From Branchiostoma floridae (taxonomy: Eukaryota; Chordata; Leptocardii; Amphioxiformes; Branchiostomatidae): a stretch of DNA of 64,000 bases. The position numbers and the translations under genes are program-made. This document shows, in pieces, positions 54,113-64,000 of the stretch. The notes under the pieces are model-generated. The model worked only from the letters and a program-made list of their open reading frames with translations, was not told the DNA's origin and made no database searches. The first letter of the stretch is position 1. Every line of letters starts with the position of its first letter. The stretch is from assembly GCF_000003815.2 (NCBI RefSeq), contig NC_049993.1, positions 9,378,307 to 9,442,306 of the forward strand. The letters run 5' to 3'.

Positions 54113-55380
54113 TGCAGAAAAGTAAGTGTGAGCCCGTGCATTTTTTTAAAATAGATTCAGAATTTATTGTGTACATCTAGAATAATTATGAAGACTCTTG
54201 GTGACACAGAAGACCAATTTGTGGGCACTAAGTGAACACGTCTTGTACCACCATGTCCACCCGTTGAAGCGCCACCTACATTTGTGTTGAATATCAAATC
54301 TTGTACGTAATGAGTGATTAATGATATGTTTGAGTATCTTCCGTGTTATCATAACAATTCTGGCCTTTTACACAGCTATTCATCCCCTTGTATAGGACAA
54401 AGGACTGTCAGTGAAGCCAGGACCGCACCAGGAAAACATCACGATCTGTCACCCAAGTATCTACTTGGAGATCTTATCCGATTTCATATGGCAACTTTGG
54501 CCTTTTATCTAACTGTTAATTCGCTTACATAATGAGAATTTTGACACTAAGCAACAATGTGTTTCAAGTGAAAACAAACACCTACTATAATTCCTAAAAC
54601 CTTCTTTTTTGTGAAATCACAATGATAAAGGATTTATACATTGTTTATCGTATGACGAACTGTTTGTTTAATCATTCTTAAAATGGTCGAAATTTTAGCT
54701 TACGCTCACATCAATTTTGGGGTGTGGGAAGGATGTCATCCACAAAACAGATCCGGTATCAAATATGACACAACTGGACAAAGTGGCGTTATATTCACCT
54801 TCTATTTCTCAAATCGACAGTCAGCGTAACGTTGATGAATACATATCAATGATAAAGCAAAATCAAAACATGCATTCAAGATAATGTCGTGTGTATGAAT
54901 AGTATTACAGCGACAGGATGTATCTCGAAATAGCCTATAATAAAGTTTCTACTGTTTATAACTACGTACATATTGATGGACAGATTTGATATATCTTCCT
55001 TGTATATTTTCCCGTTCAATCATAACCCAGCAACTTCCCATTGTGCGCACTATAACAGCTATACCTACAGGCTTACATGTATGAACAGTCGGCTCAACAA
55101 AGCATTTTATCTTAGCTAGTCATATCACATAACATTCAAAAGCATTGATACTGTTACTATTAAGTCTGTTTACAGATTAGATATGTGCAGAAAAATACTA
55201 GCCAGTAGTACATGTACTTAGAGCTTTCTGGCAACATCTAAGTTATTGGTTATTAAACACAAACTTTTTTTAAATCCTAAATTGATTAAATCAAATTCAA
55301 ATTCCCTAGCATTGCAAGGAAATGTTTTCTTCAACCTGTCTAAATGTTGAAATAACATTGTGGACAACAGTGGCTATCTC

Positions 55381-55482
55381 CAAGCAGTGGTTGAGTCGCG
55401 GAGATATCCTCTTACGAGGAGGAGGAGCGCACCGGTAAATTTCCCGACAACTATTCTATCTCCGCGACTCAACCACTGCTTG
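55381..55482 (-). promoter_or_regulatory. Perfect 26-bp hairpin in 3' UTR of gene E
   Basis: Arms 55381-55406 (CAAGCAGTGGTTGAGTCGCG GAGATA) and 55457-55482 are exact reverse complements, with a 50-nt loop. It begins 22 nt after the gene E stop codon on the minus strand, so the transcript would carry a strong stem-loop. It could be an RNA control element or a small foldback insertion. Confidence 0.7.
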
Positions 55483-55504
55483 AAGAGTAAACAGTGGGAC
55501 CAGA

Positions 55505-64000
<8,496 letters not shown>

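Larger units (their letters stand above)
51278..55504. other. Intergenic region between convergent phosphatase genes
   Basis: Both 3' UTRs and the space between. Candidate AATAAA signals: 52352 and 52678 on the plus strand; TTTATT at 54163 (minus-strand AATAAA). It contains a long inverted repeat (separate entries) and a hairpin close to the gene E stop. No coding region recognised. Confidence 0.6.

Overview
The window is genomic DNA from a multicellular animal: small 1-1 phase exons with GT/AG introns, extracellular modules (PAN, MAM, sushi, EGF, fibronectin III), tandem protein tyrosine phosphatase domains, AATAAA signals, many retroelements and foldback repeats, microsatellites, and one 100-N assembly gap. 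The domain mix and repeat content suggest an invertebrate deuterostome, most likely amphioxus (Branchiostoma). That assignment is inference.

The layout is a receptor gene cluster. (A) 1-1038 holds the end of a MAM domain and an EGF module from a gene entering from the left. (B) 4314-15778 (+) is a type I receptor: PAN, MAM, (sushi-sushi-EGF)x2, sushi, four EGF-like modules, one transmembrane helix and a short tyrosine-rich tail. No signal-peptide exon was found for it. (C) 18825-29744 (+) is a complete 985-residue receptor: signal peptide, PAN, MAM, EGF, sushi, three fibronectin III domains, an RPTP-like membrane-proximal region, a transmembrane helix and a tail closely related to that of B. 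A 5'-truncated LINE with an intact 802-codon reverse transcriptase ORF lies in its second intron. (D) 31762-51277 (+) is a receptor-type tyrosine phosphatase: signal peptide, 12 EGF modules, the same fibronectin III block as C, a transmembrane helix and two PTP domains. (E) 64000-55505 (-) is a second receptor PTP, tail to tail with D; only its transmembrane and cytoplasmic part is inside the window.

B and C have no enzyme domain. Each tail carries two YxxL motifs 11 residues apart (ITAM-like spacing) and an upstream Y-C-D-V motif. D shares C's extracellular region, including a 90-bp stretch with no differences, but carries phosphatases instead. C and D therefore look like paired receptors: related ectodomains joined either to phospho-acceptor tails or to enzymes that remove phosphate. 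This is the most interesting hypothesis here. The exon tally of D is exactly one base short of an open frame (in the transmembrane exon), and so is that of E (after the D1 catalytic loop); these are assembly errors or real lesions.

The intergenic and intronic DNA is rich in mobile elements: two foldback insertions derived from a Penelope-like element with perfect target-site duplications, several terminal-inverted-repeat families, LINE 3' ends, a tRNA-like SINE, a solo-LTR-like unit and a dispersed ATGCAAAT-rich repeat family. A long inverted repeat lies between the two convergent phosphatase genes. All coordinates come from reading the sequence by eye. Exon boundaries were set by GT/AG sites, phase and comparison among the four paralogues.
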